Source: Verrucomicrobiota bacterium (lineage in GTDB: Bacteria; Verrucomicrobiota; Verrucomicrobiia; Chthoniobacterales; JAFAMB01). From it: 8,157 nt of DNA. The stretch is taken from NCBI GenBank assembly GCA_019242435.1, contig JAFAVN010000458.1:1-8157 (forward strand). The letters run 5' to 3'. The translations under genes and the position numbers were made by a program. The notes under the pieces are model-generated. The model was given only the letters and a program-made list of their open reading frames with translations. It was not told where the DNA came from and ran no database searches. Within the stretch, counting starts at the first letter, position 1. Each line of letters starts with the position of its first letter. Positions 1-6,373 of the stretch are shown here, in pieces.

Positions 1-321
1 TTTTTTAAATCGGTTGATGTAGTCGTCATGGTGATTCTTGGCGGCATGGGCAGCACGATTGGCGTCGTCCTCGCCGCGATTCTGTTAACCGTCCTCCCGG
101 AATTCCTGCGAGCTTTGGCACATACCGATTTCATCCCTGCGTTTCAGAGTGCTCTTGAGAGCGTGATTAAGATTCATTTGCCGCCACTCCAAGGGCTGTT
201 GGAGAACCGACTTATCCTTTACTCGTTGTTGCTCATCATAATGATGCTGACCCGGCCCCAGGGTCTGTTTGGCGATTTAGCGGGGAGCAGAAAACGTGTG
301 CCTTCCGCTCCAGCTAAGTAA
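1..321 (+). CDS. livM: Branched-chain amino acid ABC transporter permease LivM, C-terminal part (5' end outside window)
   Basis: This is the last 106 codons of an inner-membrane permease of the LivM/HisM-type branched-chain amino acid importer. The frame is open from base 1, so the ATG at 28 is internal and not the start. The sequence shows the conserved permease stretch VMVILGGMGSTIG, which runs into a hydrophobic helix ending near LLTVLPEFL. A second hydrophobic segment (LILYSLLLIIMML) leads into the family's C-terminal signature RPQGLFG. LivM pairs with LivH to form the channel and is energised by LivG and LivF, which follow directly. The TAA stop shares its last A with the livG ATG (TAATG), so translation is probably coupled. 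The segment between the two helices (roughly ALAHTDF to LLENR) looks longer than I expect for the family, by recall only. Identification is secure from the motifs plus context. Confidence 0.9.
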   Translation, partial: FFKSVDVVVMVILGGMGSTIGVVLAAILLTVLPEFLRALAHTDFIPAFQSALESVIKIHLPPLQGLLENRLILYSLLLIIMMLTRPQGLFGDLAGSRKRVPSAPAK

Positions 322-1097
322 TGGTGCCCCTCCTGAAAATTGAGCGATGTACGATCCGATTTGGCGGATTAACCGCGGTCTCTGCATTCGACATGGCGAT
401 TGCCAATCGAGAGCTCGTCGGCTTAATCGGCCCGAATGGGGCAGGTAAGACAACGGTATTCAACATGGTAACCGGCGTTTATCAACCTACCGAAGGCACG
501 ATCCGCCTGAATGGTGAAGCGTTGAATGGCCTGAAGCCTTTTCATATCACTGCTAAAGGAATAGCGCGAACTTTCCAAAACATCCGGCTCTTTCCGTCGT
601 TGACTGTCTTTGATAACGTGCGGGCCGCCTTCAACCTCCATCTAAAACACGGCCCTTTGCACGCGCTGACCCGGGGCCCAAAGTTCAAAGAGGAAGAATC
701 GGCGATTGCTGAAAGGACAAAGGAATTGTTGCAGATCTTCCAGCTGGATCGAGTGCGCGACGTCATGTGCAAAAATCTGCCATACGGAGATCAGCGGCGC
801 CTGGAGATTATTCGCGCGCTTGCCACTCAGCCGAGGCTTCTGCTGTTGGATGAACCGGCTGCCGGGATGAACCCTACGGAAAAAGTGACCTTGATGCGGC
901 TAATCGAATTTATTCAGGAGAAGTTTGATATCTCAGTTCTCCTGGTTGAGCACGATATGAGAGTAGTGATGGGCATCTGCAAAAGGATCTATGTATTGGA
1001 TCACGGCGTAGGGATTGCCGAGGGCACGCCAGAAGAGATTCGCCGTGATCCGAAAGTAATTCAGGCCTACTTGGGAGAGGAGCGTCCGGAGGTATGA
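321..1097 (+). CDS. livG: Branched-chain amino acid ABC transporter ATP-binding protein LivG
   Basis: This is one of the two cytoplasmic ATPase subunits that power branched-chain amino acid import through LivH/LivM. The 258-residue length is normal for LivG. Visible motifs: Walker A GPNGAGKTT (37-45), Q-loop Gln86 in RTFQNIRLF, an ABC signature in the LivG form LPYGDQRRLEI (153-163) in place of LSGGQ, Walker B LLLLDEP (173-179), and the switch histidine His211 in LLVEHDM. The ARTFQNIRLF and AAGMNPTE stretches are typical of LivG rather than generic ABC ATPases. The ATG overlaps the livM stop by one base and lacks a Shine-Dalgarno sequence, so it probably relies on coupled translation. LivF follows 158 bp downstream. 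No missing catalytic residue was seen. Confidence 0.95.
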   Translation: MVPLLKIERCTIRFGGLTAVSAFDMAIANRELVGLIGPNGAGKTTVFNMVTGVYQPTEGTIRLNGEALNGLKPFHITAKGIARTFQNIRLFPSLTVFDNVRAAFNLHLKHGPLHALTRGPKFKEEESAIAERTKELLQIFQLDRVRDVMCKNLPYGDQRRLEIIRALATQPRLLLLDEPAAGMNPTEKVTLMRLIEFIQEKFDISVLLVEHDMRVVMGICKRIYVLDHGVGIAEGTPEEIRRDPKVIQAYLGEERPEV

Positions 1098-1118
1098 GGG
1101 CAATCAGAAGCGAATCTT

Positions 1119-1204
1119 GAATTTGGAATATCGAATCTAGAATGAGAACCAACCAAGTATCTTTCCCTGCTTCAGCACCTTCGAAAATTCGAAATTCAAA
1201 ATTC
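1119..1204. repeat. Imperfect 18-bp AT-rich inverted repeat between livG and livF
   Basis: The arms 1119-1136 and 1187-1204 are reverse complements at 16 of 18 positions and are separated by 50 bases. The arms are built from GAATTT and ATTCGAA-type words, and TTCGAA also occurs just outside them (1180-1185). In RNA this would form a long, weak hairpin inside the livGF message. No T-tract follows, so it does not look like an intrinsic terminator. The rest of the 158-bp gap shows no gene. It could be a dispersed intergenic repeat or an mRNA stabiliser, and neither can be decided from the window. Confidence 0.65.
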
Positions 1205-1255
1205 GAACTTCCTCTGGAAACGCGGTTCACCGTTTATGACTGATGGGCCTCCCTC

Positions 1256-1960
1256 ATGTTAGAAGTGAGAGATCTCGAGGTCGCCTACGGCTCGATCACT
1301 GCGCTCCACAGGATCAGTTTGCGAGTTGAAAAAGGCAAAATCATCACCTTGATCGGTAGCAATGGGGCCGGCAAATCAACGACGTTGCGGGCGATTTCCG
1401 GGCTATTGCGAATCCGTGGTGGAGAAGTTTGGCTTGACGGTAAACAGATCACCAATCTGGCTCCGCACCTGATTGTCGCTCTGGGAATAACCCAAGTGCC
1501 GGAAGGCCGCATGATTTTTCCTAATCTGACCGTGATCGAGAATCTCCAGATGGGTGCTTATCGGCGGAAAGGAAATTTGAAGGCGGATTACGAATACGTG
1601 TATTCGATTTTTCCGATACTGGGAGAACGGGAGAAGCAGGTAGCCGGCACCCTCAGCGGCGGTGAACAACAGATGCTCGCGATCAGCCGCGCATTAATGA
1701 GTAAACCAACTTTTCTGATGTTGGACGAACCGTCGCTCGGCATTGCGCCCCTATTGGTCAGGACTATTTTTGAAAAAATCCTGGAGATCAATCGGCAGCT
1801 CGGGATCACGATTCTGTTAGTAGAACAGAATGCGAATCTGGCACTCGAGATTGCGGATTACGGTTACGTGCTCGAAACCGGCCGGGTTATTTTGGAAGAT
1901 AGATCAGAGCATCTGAGAACGAACAGTATTGTGCGCGAGTCTTATCTGGGAGGCGCGTGA
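1256..1960 (+). CDS. livF: Branched-chain amino acid ABC transporter ATP-binding protein LivF
   Basis: This is the second cytoplasmic ATPase subunit of the importer and would form a heterodimer with LivG. It has 234 residues, the usual LivF size. Motifs: Walker A GSNGAGKST (34-42), Q-loop region TQVPEGRMIFPNLTV (79-93), signature LSGGEQQ (133-139), Walker B LMLDEPSLG (154-162), and LLVEQNA with Gln191 at the switch position. The PEGR..F.LTV.ENL block, and Gln instead of His at that position, are hallmarks of LivF. The ATG is the first start after an in-frame TGA at 1241, and no Shine-Dalgarno sequence precedes it. The 158-bp separation from livG is wide for this operon and holds an inverted repeat. 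It is the last gene of the transporter group; the following 413 bp are repeats. Confidence 0.95.
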   Translation: MLEVRDLEVAYGSITALHRISLRVEKGKIITLIGSNGAGKSTTLRAISGLLRIRGGEVWLDGKQITNLAPHLIVALGITQVPEGRMIFPNLTVIENLQMGAYRRKGNLKADYEYVYSIFPILGEREKQVAGTLSGGEQQMLAISRALMSKPTFLMLDEPSLGIAPLLVRTIFEKILEINRQLGITILLVEQNANLALEIADYGYVLETGRVILEDRSEHLRTNSIVRESYLGGA

Positions 1961-1976
1961 TTGCGTTTGGCGTTCG

Positions 1977-2040
1977 GCGCGAGGGCTTGGGTGTGTAGAG
2001 GGCGGTTGGGCGCGAGCGCTTGGGTATGTAGGGCGGTTGG
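1977..2040 (+). repeat. Two-copy tandem repeat, units of 33 and 31 bp
   Basis: Unit 1 (1977-2009) and unit 2 (2010-2040) both run from GCGCGAG through GCTTGGGT and TGTAG to GGCGGTTGG. They differ by two substitutions and a 2-bp deletion. A partial third start (GCGCG) follows at 2041. The repeat lies inside the left arm of the larger inverted structure. Only one loosely matching block is visible in the right arm, so a local duplication after the inverted structure formed is a reasonable inference. Confidence 0.8.
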
Positions 2041-2068
2041 GCGCGCGGGATCGCCGCCCATCCTGGAG

Positions 2069-2120
2069 GGGAGCCGCTTTGTGGGCTTCGAACTCTACGA
2101 GTAGATAGCAGGCGGCTCCC
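2069..2120. repeat. REP-like hairpin A (perfect 9-bp stem)
   Basis: GGGAGCCGC at 2069-2077 pairs perfectly with GCGGCTCCC at 2112-2120 around a 34-base loop. The loop holds a small ACTC/GAGT stem (2092-2102). No T-run follows on either strand, so a Rho-independent terminator is unlikely. It is the mirror partner of the hairpin at 2206-2259, with flanking words conserved between the two. Confidence 0.7.
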
Positions 2121-2205
2121 GGGAGTGATCCAGAGGCTTGAGTCGACCCAGGGACTTTACGAACTCCTAGCCGCTAGGCCGATCGGCAGCTCATGGGTGG
2201 CTCGC

Positions 2206-2259
2206 GGGAGCCGCCTGCTCGTAAACCGAAAGAGCCTAGCGACCTACAAAGCGGCTCCC
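2206..2259. repeat. REP-like hairpin B (perfect 9-bp stem), inverted copy of hairpin A
   Basis: GGGAGCCGC at 2206-2214 pairs perfectly with GCGGCTCCC at 2251-2259 around a 36-base loop. Read on the minus strand, the module matches hairpin A in its stem and flanking words (GGAGGGG before the stem, CCCGCGAG after it), while the loop sequences differ. Conserved stems with diverged loops are what one expects of REP-type elements. Confidence 0.7.
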
Positions 2260-2310
2260 CTCCAAGGATCGGCAGGCAATACCGCCCGCCCACGGGCCTA
2301 TACACCAAAC

Positions 2311-2335
2311 CGCCAAACGCCAAACGCCGAACGCC
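2311..2335 (+). repeat. Heptamer tandem repeat (CGCCRAA)3-CGCC
   Basis: Three consecutive 7-base units, CGCCAAA, CGCCAAA and CGCCGAA, are followed by CGCC. The same heptamer appears inverted at the other edge of the spacer (1963-1979, GCGTTTG GCGTTCG GCG). Together they frame the compound inverted repeat. Confidence 0.75.
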
Positions 2336-2373
2336 CCTAGATTCTCAATCCCAACTCCTATATCCTTTCAACC

Positions 2374-4365
2374 ATGGCTCGCGAGTATCAACTGAAGCGT
2401 CTACCGACGGTCTCGAGTAGCACGACCGATTACAAAGCAGAGCTGAATGAGCAGCAGTACGCAGCGGTGACCTCAGGTCCCGGGCCGGCCTTGGTTTTGG
2501 CGGGAGCGGGTAGCGGCAAAACGCGCACGCTAACCTATCGAGTCGCTTGGTTGTTGGATAACGGCGTAGAGCCGGAATCCATCCTTTTGCTGACCTTTAC
2601 CAATAAAGCCGCCCGCGAAATGCTGGCTCGGGTACAGTCTTTGCTTCCCATGGAAACGCGAGCGATCTGGGGTGGGACCTTCCATTCGATCGGTAACCGT
2701 TTGCTCCGCCGCCACGCCTCTGAAGTTGGATTCCGTCCCGGCTTTTCTATCATGGATCGTGAGGACCAGGAGGACCTTTTGTCCGCCGTCGTAGCCGGCT
2801 CAGAAATTGATACTGGCCAGATCCGATTCCCTACCGGAGAAGTGCTAGGGGATATCTTCAGTTTTGCCATCAACACCAATCGGCCGCTAAAACAGGTTAT
2901 CGCTGAGCGGTATAGGCGCTTTACGCCGCTCACCGGTCAAATCCACTGGGTGCAGAAACGGTACGAAGAGCGGAAACGGTCAGCCAACGCCATGGATTTT
3001 GACGATCTACTCGTGAAGGTTGTGGAACTTTTTAAGCAAAAGCCGGATATCGCCGAGCACTACCAAGGGTTTTTCCAATTCATTTTGGTCGATGAATATC
3101 AGGATACGAATCGGCTCCAGTCCGAGTTTATTGACTTGCTGGCAGCACGACATCATAGCGTGATGGTAGTTGGTGACGACGCCCAATCGATCTACTCCTG
3201 GAGGGGCGCCAATTATCAGAACATCCTCGATTTCCCAAAGCGATATCCCAATGCCGCAATTTATCGGATCGAGACAAATTATCGCAGTGTTCCCGAGGTA
3301 TTGGAGCTAGCGAATGCTGCGATCCGCCCTAACGAACGGCAGTTTACAAAGGTCCTAAGGGCGAACCGGGGGAGCAACGCGATCAAACCGGCCTTGGTGC
3401 CGTTATACGACAATAACCAGCAAGCTGCCTTCGTTGCACAGCGGCTTCTGGAGTTGCGAGATGAAGATATCGACCTGAACGATATGGCGGTACTCTACCG
3501 CGCCCATTTCCAATCGTTAGAGTTGCAATTAGCTCTGACCCGATTCGGTATTCCTTTTTCAATCACCAGCGGTCTTCGTTTTTTTGAGCAGGCGCATATC
3601 AAAGATGTTGCGGCGTTCATGAAATTCGTTACGAACCCGGCTGATGAAGTCGCTTTTAAACGAATGGTGCGGCTTCTGCCGGGGATAGCCGCCAAGACGG
3701 CCGAGAAGCTGTGGCAGCATATTTCAGCAGTCCCTTCGGAGACCAGAGCTACTTTTGGCCGATGGCTGAGCGGCGCCAAGGTTCCACCTAAATCGGGGAA
3801 AGCATGGGAACAATTACAGTACACGTTGGACGAGATCGCGCCGGAAATGAAGCCGATCGCACCTTCGGATATGATCCGGAGCATTCTGGAGGCGATTTAC
3901 GACGAATATTTGCAGGCAAAATATTCGAATCACGATCAAAGACGGGAAGACTTGACGACGTTGCAAACCTTTGCCCGGACGTTCCAGGAATCGGTGGAAT
4001 TCTTGAGTCAGCTGTCCCTCATGGCAACCGGAGAGACCGAGCAGGTTGCTGATCAGGACGAGGACGAAGAACGGGTTGTCCTTTCGACCATTCACCAAGC
4101 AAAGGGTCTCGAATGGCGGGTGGTATTTATTGTCTGGCTAACAGAGGGGATGTTTCCCAGCGCGCGATCCCTTGATACCATCGACAGCATTGAAGAGGAA
4201 CGTCGGCTCTTCTATGTGGCAATCACTCGAGCAAAGGACGAGGTGTATCTTACTTACCCGGCAATTTGGCCAAACGGAAATTTGGATCAAAGGGTGCAGC
4301 GCCCTTCCCGCTTTTTGCAGGACATCCCAAAAGAGCTGTTAGAAGAATGGCGAGTAGGGTGGTAG
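2374..4365 (+). CDS. UvrD/PcrA/Rep-family superfamily 1A DNA helicase
   Basis: This is an ATP-dependent 3'-5' DNA helicase, which in this family acts in nucleotide excision or mismatch repair, replication restart or removal of RecA filaments. All helicase motifs are visible: Q-motif LNEQQYAAV (24-32), Walker A AGAGSGKT (43-50), motif Ia LTFTNKAA, motif II VDEYQDT (239-245), motif III GDDAQSIYSWRGA (267-279), motif IV ETNYRS (300-305), motif V STIHQAKGLEW (571-581) and motif VI EEERRLFYVAITRAK (607-621). Its 663 residues are closer to Rep than to the roughly 720 of UvrD/PcrA. The protein ends about 40 residues after motif VI, so the longer C-terminal tail of UvrD/PcrA is absent. An acidic run (ADQDEDEE) precedes motif V. 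No Shine-Dalgarno sequence is present; the ATG is preceded by a pyrimidine-rich TATCCTTT tract. The family is certain, but the exact orthologue (Rep, PcrA or UvrD) is not. Confidence 0.95.
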   Translation: MAREYQLKRLPTVSSSTTDYKAELNEQQYAAVTSGPGPALVLAGAGSGKTRTLTYRVAWLLDNGVEPESILLLTFTNKAAREMLARVQSLLPMETRAIWGGTFHSIGNRLLRRHASEVGFRPGFSIMDREDQEDLLSAVVAGSEIDTGQIRFPTGEVLGDIFSFAINTNRPLKQVIAERYRRFTPLTGQIHWVQKRYEERKRSANAMDFDDLLVKVVELFKQKPDIAEHYQGFFQFILVDEYQDTNRLQSEFIDLLAARHHSVMVVGDDAQSIYSWRGANYQNILDFPKRYPNAAIYRIETNYRSVPEVLELANAAIRPNERQFTKVLRANRGSNAIKPALVPLYDNNQQAAFVAQRLLELRDEDIDLNDMAVLYRAHFQSLELQLALTRFGIPFSITSGLRFFEQAHIKDVAAFMKFVTNPADEVAFKRMVRLLPGIAAKTAEKLWQHISAVPSETRATFGRWLSGAKVPPKSGKAWEQLQYTLDEIAPEMKPIAPSDMIRSILEAIYDEYLQAKYSNHDQRREDLTTLQTFARTFQESVEFLSQLSLMATGETEQVADQDEDEERVVLSTIHQAKGLEWRVVFIVWLTEGMFPSARSLDTIDSIEEERRLFYVAITRAKDEVYLTYPAIWPNGNLDQRVQRPSRFLQDIPKELLEEWRVGW

Positions 4366-4397
4366 AGGAAGAGTTCATATTTTTTGGGGTAACGGGA

Positions 4398-4434
4398 CAG
4401 CGCCTGCATCGCTGATCCATGCAGGCGCCGTTTT
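4398..4434 (+). terminator. Terminator-like hairpin after the helicase gene
   Basis: GCGCCTGCAT (4400-4409) pairs perfectly with ATGCAGGCGC (4419-4428) around a 9-base loop. The stem can extend past one A-C mismatch through C4398-G4430. It is followed by only four T's (4431-4434). The stem is strong but the T-tract short, so termination may be partial. It lies 32 bases after the helicase stop and ends only 6 bases before the ATG of the next gene. It could therefore also act on that gene's translation. Confidence 0.5.
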
Positions 4435-4440
4435 AGAGTG

Positions 4441-5493
4441 ATGCAGGTTAAATGGTATATTCGAGGCGTTTACACTCCGGTTGTTGGTGATCTCTGGAAC
4501 AACCAGGAGTTTTTCTCGCGCGTCGAAGCTCATCTTCGAAAAAACGCTGTCGGGCCGACAGACCAGGTTGATCGTCTTATTGATCTCGTCCGAGTCTTCC
4601 TGATCGGAGTGCGTACCCGCCGCGTCCAATGCCCGCATTTTCTCGATCTCCGCTCATTCAATGATCATGCCGGCGCTTTCGCGACGGCCGCCGATGAATC
4701 CATTCGTGCCCTGGTCACCGAGGCAAAATCGGCCGGGCCGCCCCAGTTTGACGCGGTGATCGGCGTTTCCAGTGTTGGCCAGATTCTACCGGGCATTGCT
4801 GACCGGCTGGCAACCGCATTGGGGGGACAGGTCGCCACTAATGCCCTGCTGCTTGATATAGGCAATGGAGGTTGTACTGCCAGTTCACGGGCCCTCCAAC
4901 TCGCATTCACCCTGGGCGACCGCCGTCGGAATCTGTTGATCGCCGTGGTCGAACCCACGTCAACCCTGGCTGATCCACTTGCTTTGGATCGGCCAAATTG
5001 GCAGGGCATCTGTACTTTTGGCGATGGAGCTGCCGGCATCTGGCTCTCGACCGAAGGCGAGGGTGCCCTGGCCGAGTTGGGCCCGATCATTTCGTCCCAT
5101 CGCGGAGATGCCGATTTGATCCGGTGGGAATACACGTCGAGCTATTATCGGTTTGGAGTTTCCGACTTCGAAGGATTTGATCGGAAGGTGCGAGCCGGAA
5201 TGCTGGCAGCGCTTTCCGAAATTGACTGGCGGGACAGCAAAGACAGCTTGTGGGCGATTCATCCCGCGGGAATGATGTTGCTATTAAGTGTCGCCAAGCG
5301 GATCGGTCTTGACCGGACTAGAATGGAGCCGTCAATTCGCCATTTTCGGGCTTTCTCCAACATGAGCAGCGCGAGTATCCTGCACATTTTGAGGGACCTT
5401 TTGGACGAAGCGCGGGCCGCACAGCCAATCCGTTGGCTTTCTATGGGAGCCGGGTTCCACGTTGTTTATGGTAATTGTACCAAGCTGCTATGA
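4441..5493 (+). CDS. Type III polyketide synthase / KAS III-like condensing enzyme (thiolase fold)
   Basis: This enzyme would catalyse Claisen condensation of an acyl group held on its active-site cysteine with a malonyl-type extender. The 350-residue length fits type III PKS and FabH. The Cys-His-Asn triad is visible: Cys145 in GNGGCTASS, His274 in WAIHPAG, Asn307 in SNMSSAS. His to Asn is 33 residues, as in chalcone synthase (H303, N336). The WAIHP and NMSSAS context, GVRTRR (56-61), VSSVG (109-113) and GDGAAG (194-199) also point to the type III PKS branch. The usual C-terminal GFGPG loop is altered to MGAGF, and the plant/bacterial PKS N-terminus is not obvious. The start could be the GTG at 4438; ATG 4441 was chosen by codon preference, and neither has a Shine-Dalgarno sequence. 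It overlaps the acyl carrier protein gene by 4 bases (ATGA), which suggests that ACP supplies or receives its substrate. The product is unknown. Confidence 0.8.
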   Translation: MQVKWYIRGVYTPVVGDLWNNQEFFSRVEAHLRKNAVGPTDQVDRLIDLVRVFLIGVRTRRVQCPHFLDLRSFNDHAGAFATAADESIRALVTEAKSAGPPQFDAVIGVSSVGQILPGIADRLATALGGQVATNALLLDIGNGGCTASSRALQLAFTLGDRRRNLLIAVVEPTSTLADPLALDRPNWQGICTFGDGAAGIWLSTEGEGALAELGPIISSHRGDADLIRWEYTSSYYRFGVSDFEGFDRKVRAGMLAALSEIDWRDSKDSLWAIHPAGMMLLLSVAKRIGLDRTRMEPSIRHFRAFSNMSSASILHILRDLLDEARAAQPIRWLSMGAGFHVVYGNCTKLL

Positions 5494-5762
5494 TTGATCG
5501 ACAAGCGGTTCTGGAAGCCATCAAGGAATTTGTATTGGCTCATTTTCCTTCGGTGCCGGTTGACCGGTTGGAGACACTCCGTGCCGGCGACGTGGTTCAG
5601 CAGAGCCTCGAACTCGTGGAATTAATCCTTCATCTGGAGGAAAAACTGGGGATCGAAGTGAATATCAACGAGCTCGGTGAGAACCTTATTACGGAAAATT
5701 TTGGGGTCCTGGCGGACGAATTGGTGCGCAGCGAGGTAGGACGGGTGAGCGGTGGAAAGTGA
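5490..5762 (+). CDS. Acyl carrier protein (phosphopantetheine-binding)
   Basis: This is a small acidic protein of 90 residues with the acyl carrier layout: helix 1 (about 5-18), then the modification site, then helix 2 reading SLELVELILHLEEKLGIEV (39-57). Ser39 sits where the 4'-phosphopantetheine arm would be attached. The usual Asp-Ser-Leu motif reads Gln-Ser-Leu (38-40), so the aspartate before the serine is missing. The start at ATG 5490 overlaps the upstream stop as ATGA, which implies translational coupling with the condensing enzyme. A TTG at 5475 in the same frame is open but less likely. The pair suggests a dedicated carrier for the condensing enzyme rather than the housekeeping fatty acid ACP, which normally lies in a fab cluster. 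This is inference from context; the carrier fold itself is well supported. Confidence 0.85.
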   Translation: MIDRQAVLEAIKEFVLAHFPSVPVDRLETLRAGDVVQQSLELVELILHLEEKLGIEVNINELGENLITENFGVLADELVRSEVGRVSGGK

Positions 5763-5862
5763 GAAGTGATTGGCGATTAGCGACACCGGTTAGTCTCCCT
5801 CGTTCACACGAATAATCTCTTGCACCCAAGAACTTATCCTTTATCTTCCTGACTCCCGAATT

Positions 5863-6123
5863 ATGGCCACGAGTGACAACATTGATCTTAGCGCGTTTCG
5901 GTTGCACGATAGTGATACCGGCAGCGCCGACGTCCAAATCGCACTTTTGACCCACAGGATCAACCAGCTTACAGATCATTTGAAGGGTCATCGTAAAGAT
6001 CATTCTTCGCGCCGAGGCCTCTTAAAGCTGGTTGCCACCCGCAGAAGCCTTTTGGATTACTTAAAACGTACTCAACAGGATCGTTATAAGGCCGTTATCG
6101 AGAAGCTCAATTTGCGAAAGTAG
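5863..6123 (+). CDS. rpsO: 30S ribosomal protein S15
   Basis: This is a primary-binding small-subunit protein that contacts 16S rRNA at the three-way junction of the central domain and helps form the subunit bridge. It has 86 residues, near the family's usual 89. Conserved blocks are DTGSADVQIALLT (18-30) and HRKDHSSRRGLLKLV (43-57, the rRNA-binding core), then RRSLLDYLKR and a basic C-terminus ending LNLRK. The ATG follows a pyrimidine-rich leader with no Shine-Dalgarno sequence. The 100-bp gap upstream holds no gene, and a very weak TTGCAC/TATCTT promoter match there is not convincing. It is followed by pnp, the conserved bacterial rpsO-pnp order. In E. coli S15 represses its own translation; no comparable leader pseudoknot could be recognised here. 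Confidence 0.97.
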   Translation: MATSDNIDLSAFRLHDSDTGSADVQIALLTHRINQLTDHLKGHRKDHSSRRGLLKLVATRRSLLDYLKRTQQDRYKAVIEKLNLRK

Positions 6124-6351
6124 TATTTTTCGCCGGGGGAAAGCAGACGCAGCCTGAAGATCGATTGTTTGCTGGTGCTGGCCAAAACCCGCATAGACCG
6201 CTTAAAACGCTTGGAGCAGGGTGTCTGCGAGTCTGGTTGGTCAATACCCGGGCTTTCTTACGGTCAAAAACCGAGTATTCTTTTGCATGGTCGGATGTTT
6301 CAAGCCATGCGTCGCACGAAGGACGACATCGAGTTTGGCGTCCTGAAACCT

Positions 6352-6373
6352 CTCTTCGGCAGATGCCGGAGAG
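6352..6373 (+). other. 9-bp tetraloop hairpin in the rpsO-pnp spacer
   Basis: CTCTTCGGC (6352-6360) pairs with GCCGGAGAG (6365-6373), with one G-U pair and the four-base loop AGAT. No T-run follows (CAATCTTAAC), so it is not an obvious terminator. Confidence 0.55.

Larger units (their letters stand above)
1963..2335. repeat. Compound imperfect inverted repeat filling the livF-helicase spacer
   Basis: The 413-bp gap after livF holds no credible gene and is largely one mirror-image structure. The outermost arms (1963-1979 and 2311-2327) are reverse complements at 16 of 17 bases. Inside them lie a loosely matching GGGCGGTTGG-type block on each side and two hairpin modules in opposite orientation. 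One 18-bp word, GGAGGGGAGCCGCTTTGT, occurs at 2065-2082 and as its exact reverse complement at 2246-2263. A 14-bp word at 2108-2121 recurs inverted at 2205-2218. The centre (about 2126-2200) does not match across the axis but contains small palindromes (2166-2178 and 2178-2187). The layout resembles a BIME, a pair of REP elements, or a small non-autonomous mobile element. No target-site duplication was seen. Confidence 0.75.

Noticed and set aside
28..321. ATG at 28 as the start of a 97-residue protein
   Set aside because: The frame is open to base 1 and the residues before it continue the LivM permease motif, so it is an internal methionine.
1977..2040. Possible CRISPR array
   Set aside because: Only two directly abutting units with no spacers between them, and no cas genes nearby.
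2069..2120. Intrinsic terminator for livF
   Set aside because: The stem is strong but no T-tract follows on either strand, and the mirrored copy points to a repeat family instead.
2125..2420. Two overlapping open frames in the livF-helicase spacer
   Set aside because: They translate the inverted repeats into low-complexity, Arg/Pro/Ala-rich sequence, have no start signal, and one runs into the helicase start in another frame.
3495..3884. Long minus-strand frame inside the helicase gene
   Set aside because: It mirrors a fully supported helicase coding frame with conserved motifs; it is a shadow frame.
4665..5135. 156-codon minus-strand frame inside the condensing enzyme gene
   Set aside because: The opposite strand carries a catalytic triad and family motifs; the minus frame has no recognisable domain.
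5475..5489. TTG at 5475 as the acyl carrier protein start
   Set aside because: ATG at 5490 gives the standard ATGA stop-start overlap and a normal carrier protein N-terminus.
5820..5847. Promoter with TTGCAC and TATCTT 16 bases apart before rpsO
   Set aside because: Only three and four of six consensus matches; too weak to annotate.
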